Assembly (NCBI RefSeq): GCF_000004195.4
Contig: NC_030677.2
Coordinates: forward strand, 176,440,019 to 176,504,018
Reading direction: 5' to 3'
Length of the DNA: 64,000 bases
Origin: Xenopus tropicalis
Taxonomy: Eukaryota; Chordata; Amphibia; Anura; Pipidae
Shown: in pieces, positions 12,001-21,163 of the stretch
Layout: each line of letters begins with the position of its first letter
How positions within the stretch are numbered: position 1 is the first letter of the stretch
Notes under the pieces: model-generated
Databases searched by the model: none
What the model was told of the DNA's origin: nothing
Seen by the model: only the letters and a program-made list of their open reading frames with translations
Translations under genes and position numbers: made by a program

Positions 12001-13287
12001 TGCAAATGGTTTCAAAAGGCAACCTGTAAACCTCCTAATTATTTTACAAGGAACCATAGGAGGATCATTAGAATAAATAATGCCTTGTGCAATCTAGCAA
12101 AAATAAAATTGACTGAGTTGCATGTAGAGAAATTTGGAGGCTTAAAACATAAATCTACTTCTGTTTTTAAAAGATTAAAAGTTACAACCTATTCAAAGTA
12201 TTTATCCCAGTACAGTTGATCAGTTTGCAAAGGCACTTCAAATAAGGCCTCATGCTCACCAAATTTTCAATTAGGTTTGGGTGCCAATGCCTCAAACCTT
12301 CCACTTAAACCCCTCTCACAATCTACTGAACAGGCAAACTTGGATTAATCTCCATAGTTAATAAATCAGCAGGTCACTCACCGCTCCTATTCGCTGGTCC
12401 AGGTGCAGCTTCCTGAACCCGCAGCATAGGGACGATGTCAACAACCAAAAATCAGCTTTGATGCACACTCATCAGACACATTTTGCACTAAGTGCACGTC
12501 AAAGTTGCTTTTTATTAGAACTTCAAACAGCTGCATATTATTTTATGTATGTAAGGTTTGTTTTAAAAAAAAACCAAAGCTCAACAAAAAATAAGTTAAC
12601 ACTGTAAAATATATTTTGGGCTTCAGCACCAAAGGCAACCATAGCCCTTTAGCAGGGAAGATCTGTGCCCCAAAGATGCCCCCAGTAGCTCCCCATCTTT
12701 TTTTCTGCTGATTCACTGCACATGCTCTGTGCTGCTGTCACTTACTGAGCTTAGGGGCCAATGCACAATATACTGTATATATAGAAATTAGAAGGCACAT
12801 TACAAGGCTGATTTAGTAGTATTTAAGTCACATACTCCTTACCTGGCAGCACAAAAATAAGTGTAATTAGCATCAGATAATTACAATTAATAATAAGCCC
12901 TGTAACATTAGTTTTTATGACAGATGGACCTCATTTTCTGCTTTATGATTTGCTACAACCCCTAAGCTTAGCTTCTCAACAGCTGCCCAGAGCACAGTGG
13001 GCATGTGAGTGTTGAAGACACTTTCCAAGATGAGGAGCTCCTATACACAGCTTTGAAGGAATCATTACTGCTATAGAGCTGATCTACCTTAAGGCTGGTG
13101 CAGTGAGTTCAGAACGTATATAAAATACGGCATTTCTAGTCATATTTATTTTTTACGGTTTACTTCTCCTTTAAAGTATACACTCTACACAATCTGTGGC
13201 AACTGCAATATCACATGTTACTTTATATATGTCAGTATTTCCGCATTTACTAATGCTGCTCTATAAATTTCACCACTTGATTATATC

Positions 13288-13319
<32 letters not shown>

Positions 13320-16300
13320 ATAGGTAAAAAATATTTTTTATAACAAATGAAAATAGACAGTCAAAAAGAATCCAGCATTTCTTAAACATTTACCCTTACG
13401 TTTACATTTTGTATGTTATAGATGGGTCTGTTCTAAGCAACTTTTTAATTGTCTTCATATTTTATACTTTCTAAATTATTTGCTTTCCTGTTTATTCAAC
13501 TATGTGTCTGGAAAGAGGGGACGGTTTCCCTAGTGCAAGCTCACTGCCAGATACAAACAGTTATTTAGGTGAAAAATGCAGATATGGAATGCATTATCCA
13601 AAACTATGGTGCCCATTTACTTACTCACGAACCGGCAGAATGCGTCCGATTGCGTTTTTTTCGTAATGATCGGTATTTGGCGCTTTTTTAGGAAAATTGT
13701 CGCGACTTTTTCGTTACCAATACGATTTGCGCGAAAAAACACGAGTTTTTCCTAGCCGTTACGATGCGCTCGTATTTTGTCGCGACTTTTTCGTAGCCTT
13801 CGTGCCGAGTACGAAAGATTTGGATTCATTCAAGCTTCAGTATGGTGACTTTCCTTGGGCCAGGTTGGAGCTGCAGAGTGCCATTGAGCCCTATGGGAGA
13901 CTTTCCTTGGGCCAGGTTGGAGCTGCAGAGTGCCATTGAGCCCTATGGGAGACTTTCCTTGGGCCAGGTTGGAGCTGCAGAGTGCCATTGAGCCCTATGG
14001 GAGACTTTCCTTGGGCCAGGTTGGAGCTGCAGAGTGCCATTGAGCCCTATGGGAGACTTTCCTTGGGCCAGGTTGGAGCTGCAGAGTGCCATTGAGCCCT
14101 ATGGGAGACTTTCCTTGGGCCAGGTTGGAGCTGCAGAGTGCCATTGAGCCCTATGGGAGACTTTCCTTGGGCCAGGTTGGAGCTGCAGAGTGCCATTGAG
14201 TCCTATGGGAGACTTTCCTTGGGCCAGGTTGGAGCTGCAGAGTGCCATTGAGCCCTATGGGAGACTTTCCTTGGGCCGGGTTGGAGCTGCAGAGTGCCAT
14301 TGAGCCCTATGGGAGACTTTCCTTGGGCCAGGTTAGAGCTGCAGAGTGCCATTGAGCCCTATGGGAGACTTTCCTTGGGCCAGGTTGGAGCTGCAGAGTG
14401 CCATTGAGCCCTATGGGAGACTTTTCTTGGGCCAGGTTGGAGCTGCAGGGTGCCATTGAGTCCTATGGGAGGCTTCCAAAATCATGCTAAGTCTGAAAGT
14501 TTCGCCCGCCGCTTACGAGCGCTCAATACGAAAAAGTCGCGACAAGATACGAGTGCATCACAATGGCTACAAAAAACTCGCGTTTTTTCGCGCAAATCGT
14601 ATTGGTAACGAAAAAGTTGCGACAATTTCCGAAAAAGTCGTAAAGGCGCCGAAAAAATCGCAAAATGTTCGTTTTCCAATCGGATTTTTCCAATTCGGAT
14701 TCGAATTCGTGTCTTAGTAAATGTGCCCCTATGGGTGGGCCATCTCCCACAGACTCCATTTTAATCAAATAACTTAAAAATTTAATAAACTATTTTTTTT
14801 TAAAGTTCAAGGTACAAATGCAAAGAAGCAGAAGATTCTCATATTTCAGAAAAGAACCGTATACGGAGCCCTATTTTTCACTATTTCCAGAGTTCATTAT
14901 ACACTACATGTATATATTTAATATCTGTATGCAGTAATTTTGGTTTGTGCAGACCGACATTTTAACACCAAAATTATTGTCCTGGCTAAAATCCTGTCTG
15001 TTTAATAAAACTAAATTGTCTTACAAAGATGAAAGCAAACAATTTAAAACACTAGGGGCTGCACTGAAATGTAAATCATAAAAAGTCCCTTACAATACCA
15101 CTCGCATATTTTCTCTTACATAGAGTAAAATAGGCTTTCTCTTTGGGCTAAGGATCTGTATTTGCATAAAGCTGAAATAAAAAGGCAGCTAGGAGATTAC
15201 TTGGGGCTTTACGGTGGGTGCCCAGTGACATTCACGTCTATTGTACAATTCTAATAAGACAGAATGAATAGAAATGATCACAGTAGGAAAGCTTGCAAGC
15301 ATGACACATTCAGTGCCAAGTGCAGCACTCTAATTAGTGAGCAGTTCCGGTCTGACGAGAAGGCCTTAACCTCCTTACGGAATAATGAGCCAGGCAATGT
15401 TTGAAGCTTAAAAATAAGCAGCAGAGAACAAGACGGGTGCTGAGAACTATTTTAAAATGTGCTAAAACAACAGATACAGGTGACCGAACACTGAACTGTA
15501 CACTTGGCAGAGGAAAGGAAAGCAATGGGGGTAAAGAGATGGGTTAGCTGTGCTTTGTCAGTTCTTTTGTTTATAAAACAAGTGGCAAAAAATTATAGCA
15601 AATGATAGTTAGCCGTGTTGACCAAATTAAATAGGAAATTCACAACTGGTTTGGCATTAGAGTCTGGTGTATTGAAATAAACAGAGCCAAATTGGAACAA
15701 ACCACACATTTCATACTGGACTGAACCATTTTATTATCTGTAATAGAAGTTTATCCTCGTTGCTGGATAATATTTTGCTGAATGTTTTATACATTGAATT
15801 TAATAAGAATGATCAGAAATACAGACGACGGGCTAAGCAGAAATTCACATACAGGCTACCTATTTAACAAGGTGAATTGCCTGAGTATGTGCTCATACAC
15901 AGAGCAAAACGCATGTGTGTATGAGCCCTAACACTGGGACTTTTACCATTCAATAAACACAACTGGTATCCGTTTGCCTCTTTTAGTCAATGAACCATTA
16001 AGACTCTTAAGATTAAGAATGTTTATAATTAATATCATCAAATCTGCTGTAACAAAACAACCAGAAATAAAACACAGCACAAAATAATAAAAAACGAATT
16101 TAAAAATGTGCAAAACAGACACCAGAAACTATATACAAAAAAACTATAACAAAACTTGTCTACTGCAACGCCTTAAAGAAAACAACACAAAAAAAAGTAA
16201 TTAAAATACATATACTATTGCCCGGCACTGGTAAAATTGGTGTGTTATATAAATAAGCTGGTGTGTAGCAGTGGGGGTATTTTATTTGAAAGCGAAAAGG

Positions 16301-17729
16301 CGCATTTTACATCGAGACAGATTTAGCTTTTTGCTCAGAAGCTCTCTATTTTGTAATGTGAACAGTTATCTGGTTGATGGGGTCCAATTTACCCTATTAA
16401 CCAAGCAGTGGTTTGAATAAGAAGGTAAATAGGGGAGGGCCTGAATAGAAAGAAAAGACCAATTAAAAAGTTTCTAAGAGGAAGACATTCTGTAATATAC
16501 TAAATGTTAACCTAAAGGTGAACTGCCCCATTAAATGTACCAATAGGCTTTTGAGGGCCACATATTAAAAAAGGTCAAGAATCAGTGATTCATAACATAA
16601 CTAAGTTGGCCAAGTGATAAGAGAATAGAGATGACAACAAAAATAGATTTTGAAGCACTTTATAAAAAGTTAAGGGAAAGCTTAAAAGCCAGCATGGCAT
16701 TCTTAAACCTGGTAGTAAAGGGCATGTGCAGAGTATATAAAATATATAGCCTACCGCTCTGTCGTCTTTATAATGGTCTGATAAAATAACACTAGAAAAG
16801 TACAATATATTCTTCATATGCAGACCCTGTGCCTATCTCAACCTTTCTAACTCCTTTAGCCAAGAGTCAGACTTCAAAATCTTCCTATGACCCCAGACAT
16901 ATCAGTAAATGTCCCCTAAAACATTGAATCAGTAGCACTGTCTTTTCACCCTGTATATGTGGAGACCTGAATGCACCTGGTTGGCTGTAAGTTAGCAAGA
17001 AAGAAAGCAATCACTTAGGGCATTCCTACTCCAAAAAAACCCACCTTCCTCTAGATGGAAGAAAAAAGTCAGTCTTAAATGTCAGTAAATATACTGTATA
17101 TATAGGTAAGTATATAATGCAGTACAGTATATTCGGGTACACTGGAAAAGTTATATGGTTCCCAACTGTAATATGCGAATGGTTAAAAACAAAGTGAAAA
17201 TAATCAAAGGCAAGGTAATTTTTTTTTTTTTTTTTTTTTTATCACTGATCCTCTTTTGTGTATGCCTGGGTTATAAATAATCTGTGGGTATGTCCCAGTT
17301 GTACTACCCCAGAATCATAGTGGGATGTGGGTATTGAAAAGTGTCTCTACTCTTGCACTAGGTTAAGAATACTTGCGTTACCTTGACTGGCATCCTACAG
17401 TGCAAAGTTCTAAATGTGCCACCAACTTTCCTGAATAACTGGGGAAAGTATAAATCAGAAATTGAATGGCTGGCTAGTGATAGTATGAAGTTTTTGGATA
17501 AATTGTAACTGAAATGGAACTTTTCAAAGGCACATAACTTTACATATATAAGCATCTGCAGTATGTGCTGGTGTGTGCATGGCCAAATTCTCTCACACAG
17601 GTATAATGCAGTCAGAACAGAACAAATTGTCATCATATTGACTATTAATCACTTAACAATACTCTTAGAAATGACACAAACATTACATACTTGTGTAAAC
17701 TCCAATGAGTTGGATCGTGATGTAGACAT
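7187..17729 (-). CDS. Unrecognised coiled-coil protein gene, six exons, 3' part missing
   Basis: Six exons join in frame on the minus strand: 17729-17691, 10822-10670, 9833-9784, 9461-9314, 8470-8382 and 7301-7187, all with AG acceptors and GT donors and matching phases (0,0,2,0,2,0). They give 198 residues beginning MSTSRSNSLEFTQ. The first 60 or so residues are Ser/Asn-rich and polar. From about residue 62 (EQKLEQLQKENVKLKQELED) the sequence is heptad-like coiled coil. It continues through LLKAQVIQLERQVMLLTEG and LLLEVDNSLQPILEKL to a C-terminal part with VPVSRAELIRMIEIC. The last exon ends in an open GT donor, so more exons must lie to the left, but I could not support any between 1 and 7186. 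No catalytic motif is present. A structural or centrosomal/cytoskeletal role would be a guess from the coiled coil alone. It is transcribed away from riok2. Confidence 0.72.
7940..8377 (+). repeat. Rep-B dispersed repeat
   Basis: Shares ordered blocks with 41246-41715 in the same orientation: AGAGCTTCTCCAGCAGAATT, TTTCACATGGGGCTAGCC, CAGAACAATGGGAAGG, ACACACCAATATTAGAGC and AATACATTTGTTGGTT. The right end, ATGACAGTATCCCTTTAA, and the left end, ATACTGTCAGGGGAAAACAT, are inverted, so it is a non-autonomous DNA transposon. Confidence 0.7.
8382..8470 (-). CDS. Coiled-coil gene exon (VMLLTEGLNSRASLLLEVDN...)
   Basis: 89 bases with donor ACG|GTAAGT. The acceptor is a GATAAG preceded by a T-rich tract, weaker than the others. 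It continues the helix of the previous exon without a break in heptad phase. Confidence 0.72.
8980..9018. repeat. (TA)n microsatellite
   Basis: A run of about 15 TA dinucleotides preceded by TGTGTG, within an intron of the coiled-coil gene. Confidence 0.9.
9046..9155. repeat. Inverted repeat (short fold-back)
   Basis: The arms around CTCCTTATTCCGTGAATAGTG and CACTGTTCACACCATAAGGAG, with inner ATATTTTTATCTCACCATT and AATGGTGAAATAAAAATAT, form a roughly 110-bp imperfect palindrome. It is probably a small MITE. Flanking duplications are unclear. Confidence 0.55.
9314..9461 (-). CDS. Coiled-coil gene exon (PKMSLMQNKS...QVIQLERQ)
   Basis: 148 bases encode 49 residues after the split Arg codon. 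The donor is CAG|GTAATC. The acceptor AG and its upstream tract lie in a dispersed repeat also present at 61242, so the 3' splice site may be transposon-derived. The protein part is long-helical and charged, rich in Leu, Gln, His and Arg. Confidence 0.75.
9457..9600 (+). repeat. Rep-C dispersed repeat (truncated)
   Basis: TAGGTCTCTAT, ATATTGCATAAAACAG, CTGCTTCATCTAAATAAACC and a closing TGTGCCATTAG align in order with 61242-61360. The left part present at 61217 is missing here because coding exon sequence begins at that point. Confidence 0.65.
9784..9833 (-). CDS. Coiled-coil gene exon (QLQKENVKLKQELEDL)
   Basis: A 50-base exon with acceptor TTTAAAG and donor AAG|GTACTA. It encodes sixteen residues of clear heptad pattern plus two bases of an Arg codon completed by the next exon. 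Confidence 0.75.
10017..10490. repeat. Dispersed repeat with AGGAGAAGGAA end
   Basis: Starts TTTAAAGGAGAAGGAA and ends near CATACTTAGTTTTTACCTTC. It holds GCTGATTGGCTCAGATCACA and a purine-rich GGGAGGGGGGAGCAGGAG tract. The organisation and termini fit the non-autonomous DNA transposons common in Xenopus. Overlapping open frames on both strands are not genes. Confidence 0.55.
10670..10822 (-). CDS. Coiled-coil gene exon (51 codons)
   Basis: Acceptor ...TTTTGCAAG, donor GAG|GTACAC, phase 0 at both ends. It encodes a polar, Ser/Asn/Gln-rich linker from ARKNVHRSFGDRHLSFDP to TAGNEQKLE, where the coiled coil begins. A stretch of over 6.8 kb of intron separates it from the preceding exon. Confidence 0.75.
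10840..11640. other. Intron of the coiled-coil gene, no specific feature
   Basis: Intronic by position, between exons 10670-10822 and 17691-17737. No exon or family-level repeat recognised. Confidence 0.4.
11651..11964. mobile_element. GGGCTCTGG-type fold-back MITE, copy 1
   Basis: Inverted ends GGGCTCTGGCACACGGGGAG and GTGTGCTAGAGCCC, TTAA on the left (11647-11650) and TAAA on the right. The interior is CpG-rich and palindromic, with GGGCGACTAATCTCCCCG, CATCCCACCGGCGA and a 27-bp tandem duplication at about 11771-11831 centred on GCCTCGCGAGGC. Other copies begin at 20248, 21164, 49871 and 60070. Confidence 0.85.
12585..13172. repeat. Dispersed repeat (CTGATTCACTGCACATGCTC type)
   Basis: Contains AGTAGCTCCCCATC, CTGATTCACTGCACATGCTC, TGTCACTTACTGAGCTTAGG and CCCCTAAGCTTAGCTTCTCA, ending GGTTTACTTCTCCTTTAA. 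I recognise this combination as a common Xenopus interspersed repeat from general knowledge. The family name is unassigned. Confidence 0.55.
13290..13320. repeat. (AT)n microsatellite
   Basis: A TATATATA run of about 14 repeats. Confidence 0.85.
13608..14729 (+). mobile_element. Satellite-bearing DNA transposon, copy 1
   Basis: 1122 bp flanked by TAT (13605-13607 and 14730-14732). The ends GGTGCCCATTTACTTACT and AGTAAATGTGCCCC are inverted. Arms of roughly 240 bp, rich in TCGCGACTTTTTCG and its complement, surround 12 tandem copies of a 52-bp unit. A three-base target duplication fits PIF/Harbinger-type elements. No transposase. Confidence 0.75.
13847..14475 (+). repeat. 52-bp satellite array, about 12 units
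   Basis: The unit starts GACTTTCCTTGGGCCAGGTT and continues GGAGCTGCAGAGTGCC, ATTGAGCCCTATGGGA. Unit spacing is exactly 52 bp (13847, 13899 and so on) with a few substitutions (T for C in GAGTCC, GGGCCGGG, GGTTAGAGC). The same unit, reversed, fills 55690-58334. Confidence 0.95.
14800..16180. other. Intron sequence without recognised feature
   Basis: No coding signal or identified repeat. Confidence 0.35.
16186..16540. repeat. Decayed MITE copies
   Basis: 16206-16320 resembles the palindromic element at 6649 (CACTGGTAAAATTGGTGTG, ATATAAATAAGCTG). 16360-16540 resembles another frog repeat with AAGCAGTGGTTTGAAT and GGGAGGGCCTGAATAGAAAG, of which a second copy is at about 29570-29900. Confidence 0.5.
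17220..17240. repeat. Poly-T tract
   Basis: An uninterrupted run of about 22 T. Confidence 0.9.
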
Positions 17730-17737
17730 TTTCTTGC
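17691..17737 (-). CDS. Coiled-coil gene, first recognised coding exon
   Basis: An ATG at 17729 opens 13 codons (MSTSRSNSLEFTQ), followed by a CAA|GTATGT donor. Upstream, a good acceptor (pyrimidine-rich, ending CAACAG) puts the exon start at 17737, so a further 5' exon exists to the right. The few bases before the ATG are open (AAG AAA), so I cannot exclude that this is an internal exon and the true start is farther upstream. Confidence 0.65.
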
Positions 17738-17902
17738 CTGTTGAACAAAACAGAGAGCGATTTAAGAAATATGGATTAAGACGTTTCTCTAAATAAAATC
17801 AGTTGGAAATGTATGCTGTTAGCACATATACATAGAGAATAATGTGCATCCTATTGCAAAATAAAAGAATATTACAAGTCACTCAAGTTTCAGGACAATA
17901 TA

Positions 17903-18118
17903 CAGTGGTGTGAAAAACTATTTGCCCCCTTCCTGATTTCTTATTCTTTTGCATGTTTGTCACACTTAAATGTTTCTGCTCATCAAAAACCGTTAACTAT
18001 TAGTCAAAGATAACATAATTGAACACAAAATGCAGTTTTTAAATGAAGGTTTACGTTATTAAGGGAGAAAAAAAACTCCAAATCTACATGGCCCTGTGTG
18101 AAAAAGTGATTGCCCCCC
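17903..18118 (+). repeat. Left inverted repeat of Tc1 element
   Basis: Inverse of 19321-19534 with minor changes. It contains the outer and inner direct-repeat transposase-binding-like motifs about 190 bp apart. Confidence 0.85.
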
Positions 18119-18293
18119 TTGTTAAAAATAACTTATCTGTGGTTTATCAATTTCAATTTTCAATTTCAATATCAATTTCTGTAGTCACCCTCAGGCCTGA
18201 TTACTGCCACACCTGTTTCAATCAAGAAATCACTTAAATAGGAGCTACCTGACACAGAGAAGTAGACCAAAAGCACCTCAAAAGCTAGACATC

Positions 18294-19295
18294 ATGCCAA
18301 GATCCAAAGAAATTGAGGAACAAATGAGAACAAAAGTAATTGAGATCTATCAGTCTGGTAAAGGTTATAAAGCCATTTCTAAAGCTTTGGGACTCCAGCG
18401 AACCACAGTGAGAGCCATTATCCACAAATGGCAAAAACATGGAACAGTGGTGAACCTTCCCAGGAGTGGCCGGCCGACCAAAATTACCCCAAGAGCGCAG
18501 AGACAACTCATCCGAGAGGCCACAAAAGACCCCAGGACAACATCTAAAGAACTGCAGGCCTCACTTGCCTCAATTAAGGTCAGTGTTCACGACTCCACCA
18601 TAAGAAAGAGACTGGGCAAAAACGGCCTGCATGGCAGATTTCCAAGGCGCAAACCACTTTTAAGCAAAAAGAACATTAAGGCTCGTCTCAATTTTGCTAA
18701 AAAACATCTCAATGATTGCCAAGACTTTTGGGAAAATATCTTGTGGACCGACGAGACAAAAGTTGAACTTTTTGGAAGGTGCGTGTCCCGTTATATCTGG
18801 CGTAAAAGTAACACAGCATTTCAGAAAAAGAACATCATACCAACAGTAAAATATGGTGGCGGTAGTGTGATGGTCTGGGGTTGTTTTGCTGCTTCAGGAC
18901 CTGGAAGGCTTGCTGTGATAGATGGAACCATGAATTCTACTGTCTACCAAAAAATCCTGAAGGAGAATGTCCGGCCATCTGTTTGTCAACTCAAGCTGAA
19001 GCGATCTTGGGTGCTGCAGCAGGACAATGACCCAAAACACACCAGCAAATCCACCTCTGAATGGCTGAAGAAAAACAAAATGAAGACTTTGGAGTGGCCT
19101 AGTCAAAGTCCTGACCTGAATCCTATTGAGATGTTGTGGCATGACCTTAAAAAGGCGGTTCATGCTAGAAAACCCTCAAATAAAGCTGAATTACAACAAT
19201 TCTGCAAAGATGAGTGGGCCAAAATTCCTCCAGAGCGCTGTAAAAGACTTGTTGCAAGTTATCGCAAACGCTTGATTGCAGTTATTGCTGCTTAG
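18294..19295 (+). CDS. Tc1-type transposase, 333 aa, last residues removed by a stop
   Basis: Catalyses cut-and-paste movement of the surrounding element. The N-terminal paired-like helix-turn-helix half (about 1-110) has the PRSGRP motif at 56-61 (GRPR-like) and basic stretches suited to nuclear entry. The DDE catalytic domain has WTDET with D153, QQDNDPKHTS with D244, and SPDLNPIE with E279, which leaves 34 residues between the last two (DD34E). A GGGSVMVWGCF box is at 188-198. The frame is open from ATG to TAG without frameshift. It ends at IAA, followed by TAG and then GGT GGC CCA ACC AGT TAT TAG. A former lysine codon (AAG to TAG) has therefore probably become a stop, trimming the usual tail GGPTSY. 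Whether the protein still works is untested. Confidence 0.93.
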   Translation: MPRSKEIEEQMRTKVIEIYQSGKGYKAISKALGLQRTTVRAIIHKWQKHGTVVNLPRSGRPTKITPRAQRQLIREATKDPRTTSKELQASLASIKVSVHDSTIRKRLGKNGLHGRFPRRKPLLSKKNIKARLNFAKKHLNDCQDFWENILWTDETKVELFGRCVSRYIWRKSNTAFQKKNIIPTVKYGGGSVMVWGCFAASGPGRLAVIDGTMNSTVYQKILKENVRPSVCQLKLKRSWVLQQDNDPKHTSKSTSEWLKKNKMKTLEWPSQSPDLNPIEMLWHDLKKAVHARKPSNKAELQQFCKDEWAKIPPERCKRLVASYRKRLIAVIAA

Positions 19296-19320
19296 GGTGG
19301 CCCAACCAGTTATTAGGTTC

Positions 19321-19534
19321 AGGGGGCAATTACTTTTTCACACAGGGCCATGTAGGTTTGGATTTTTTTTCTCCCTAAATAATAAAAACCCTCATTTAAA
19401 AACTGCATTTTGTGTTTACTTGTGTTATCTTTGACTAATAGTTAAATGTGTTTGATGATCAGAAACATTTTGTGTGACAAACATGCAAAAGAATAAGAAA
19501 TCAGGAAGGGGGCAAATAGTTTTTCACACCACTG
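19321..19534 (-). repeat. Right inverted repeat of Tc1 element
   Basis: Matches the left end in reverse, including ATCTTTGACTAATAGTTAA and CAAACATGCAAAAGAATAAG blocks. The spacing of the inner and outer motifs mirrors the left side. Confidence 0.85.
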
Positions 19535-19753
19535 TAAAATACATAAGGCTTAAGGTTGTGTTCTTTTATACAGGCCATGGAGTGACTTTATTTGTTAACA
19601 TTTTATTTTTATTGAGAAGGGAAGAACCACTGGCAACGCAAACATATTGTTTTATTAGGTTATTGTTAAGCCAATAAAAACCAAGGTGACTTCTAATATC
19701 CTCTGTTTTATATTATCAATGATGATGTCACTAAGCACAATTTATAATTATAT

Positions 19754-19829
19754 ACAGGTATGGGACCTGTTATCCAGAATGCTCGAGACCTGGGGTTTTC
19801 CAGGTCTTTGTATCACCATACATTAAGGG
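19754..19829 (+). repeat. Rep-A left end
   Basis: ACAGGTATGGGACCTGTTAT followed by CCAGAATGCTCGAGACCT is the terminal part of Rep-A. The remainder is missing. Confidence 0.7.
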
Positions 19830-20060
19830 GCAGATTTATCAAAATGTGAAAAAAAGCTCAGAACATAAAAACACCCATCTACGGGATTTTTAAAAGTGTA
19901 TTTATTAAATACTCTTTTTAATTTATTGATTGGTAACTTTCACCCATTGATAAATACATTTCTAAGAATCCCATAGGAATGAATAGAAAGTGGGAAAATA
20001 TTTTGTTGGTTAGCTCTAATCGCATTTTAATAAACCTTCTCCTAATTCTACTAAAAAATT
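19830..20060. repeat. GGGGCAGATTTATCA-ended MITE fragment
   Basis: Starts GGGGCAGATTTATCAAAAT and carries CCCATTGATAAATAC and ATCCCATAGGAATGAATAG, as in the complete copy at 63299-63514. The right end is not clear. Confidence 0.5.
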
Positions 20061-20142
20061 ATTTAAACATTAATTGAACCAAGTAGGATGTTTTTACCTT
20101 CAATACAGATTAAATATATCTAAGCTGGGATCAAGTACAAGA

Positions 20143-20656
20143 TACAGGTATGGAATCTGTTACCCGGAAGCAATTATCCAGAAGATTCTTAATTACGGGA
20201 AGGTCATCTGCCATAGACTCCATTTTAATGAAATAGTTCAAAATTAAGGGCTCTGGCAGACGGGGAGATTAGTCGCCTGCGACAAATCTCCTTGTTCGCG
20301 GGCGACTAATCTCCTCGAGTTGCCATCCCACCGGCGACTTACATTTTCGCCGGTGGGATGGCAACTCGGGGAGATTAGTCGCCCGCAAACAGGGAGATTT
20401 GTCGCGGGCGACTAATCTCCCCATCTGCCAGAGCCCTTAAACATATTGCCCATATCTCTGTAATAACAACACAAAAACCTTGTACTTGATCCTAACTAAG
20501 ATATAATTAATCCTTATTGGTGGTAAAACAATCCTATTGAAGTTAATCATTGTTTAAATAATTTTGAGCAGACAAAGTATGGAGATCCAAATTATGAAAA
20601 CAAATTGTTATCCGGAAAGCCCAAGCATTCTGGATAACAGGTCCCATACCTGTACT
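20143..20656 (+). repeat. Rep-A copy interrupted by a nested MITE
   Basis: Left end ATACAGGTATGGAATCTGTT, right end GGATAACAGGTCCCATACCTG. The internal blocks GCCATAGACTCCATTTTAAT and ACCTTGTACTTGATCCTAAC are separated by the TTAA MITE at 20248-20436, which therefore arrived later. Confidence 0.8.
20248..20436. mobile_element. GGGCTCTGG-type fold-back MITE, copy 2 (short form)
   Basis: A 189-bp palindrome with TTAA on both sides (20244-20247, 20437-20440). It lacks the central TTCGGCGA/CGCCGAAA block of the longer copies and is nearly perfectly self-complementary. Confidence 0.9.
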
Positions 20657-20710
20657 TATTTATTATTACAAAGAAAAAAAATTAAAAATGTTGAATTTAA
20701 TTAAAAGTTG

Positions 20711-20805
20711 ATTTAATTAAATTGAAGTATATAGGAGATGGCCTCCCATAATTCTGAGCTTTCTGGATAACGGGTTCCTGGATAACAGACCCCATACCTG
20801 TTATT
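20711..20805 (-). repeat. Rep-A fragment
   Basis: GGAGATGGCCTCCCATAATT, GAGCTTTCTGGATAACGGG and CCCCATACCTGTTA match one half of Rep-A. Confidence 0.65.
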
Positions 20806-21163
20806 TAAAGAATATTCAGGGCTCTTTTGTTTGTATTTATTTATATATATACTGTATATTAATCAGTACTACAAAGCAGTATGAAAGAGAAGGTATTTGC
20901 TCATTATTCTTGATATCTGCTAAGTACTGCTAGAACTTAAAAAGACAGAATGTGCTCGTTGTCATTTGTAACACAACAATGTCAATTCACATTTATTTCC
21001 CTTTGTTGTGCAACACTGGATTTCAAAATGAAAACAAGCACTTCATATATACAGTGCTTTAGAAATATGCCAACAGCAAGAAACAATTGTTTTTTGACCT
21101 GTAATCTTTTATCCTCTAATAACATGTTCCACAAACACAATGAGCAACAACAATGGCACTTAA

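Larger units (their letters stand above)
13573..14800 (+). repeat. Rep-A copy split by the satellite transposon
   Basis: Rep-A sequence (GCAGATATGGAATGCATTAT) runs up to 13607 and resumes at 14730 with GGGCCATCTCCCACAGACTC and CATTTTAATCAAATAACTT, the normal order in full copies. The intervening 1.1 kb is a later insertion. Confidence 0.65.
17903..19534 (+). mobile_element. Complete Tc1/mariner transposon with IR/DR ends
   Basis: 1632 bp bounded by TA (17901-17902 and 19535-19536), the target site of Tc1/mariner. The inverted ends are about 210 bp, from CAGTGGTGTGAAAAACTATT to the matching ATAGTTTTTCACACCACTG. Each end has an outer and an inner copy of a TGTGAAAAA..TTTGCCCCC-like motif (outer 17903-17929 and 19508-19534; inner 18095-18118 and 19321-19347). 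This is the IR/DR layout known from the Sleeping Beauty group. It sits just upstream of the first recognised exon of the coiled-coil gene. Confidence 0.93.
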
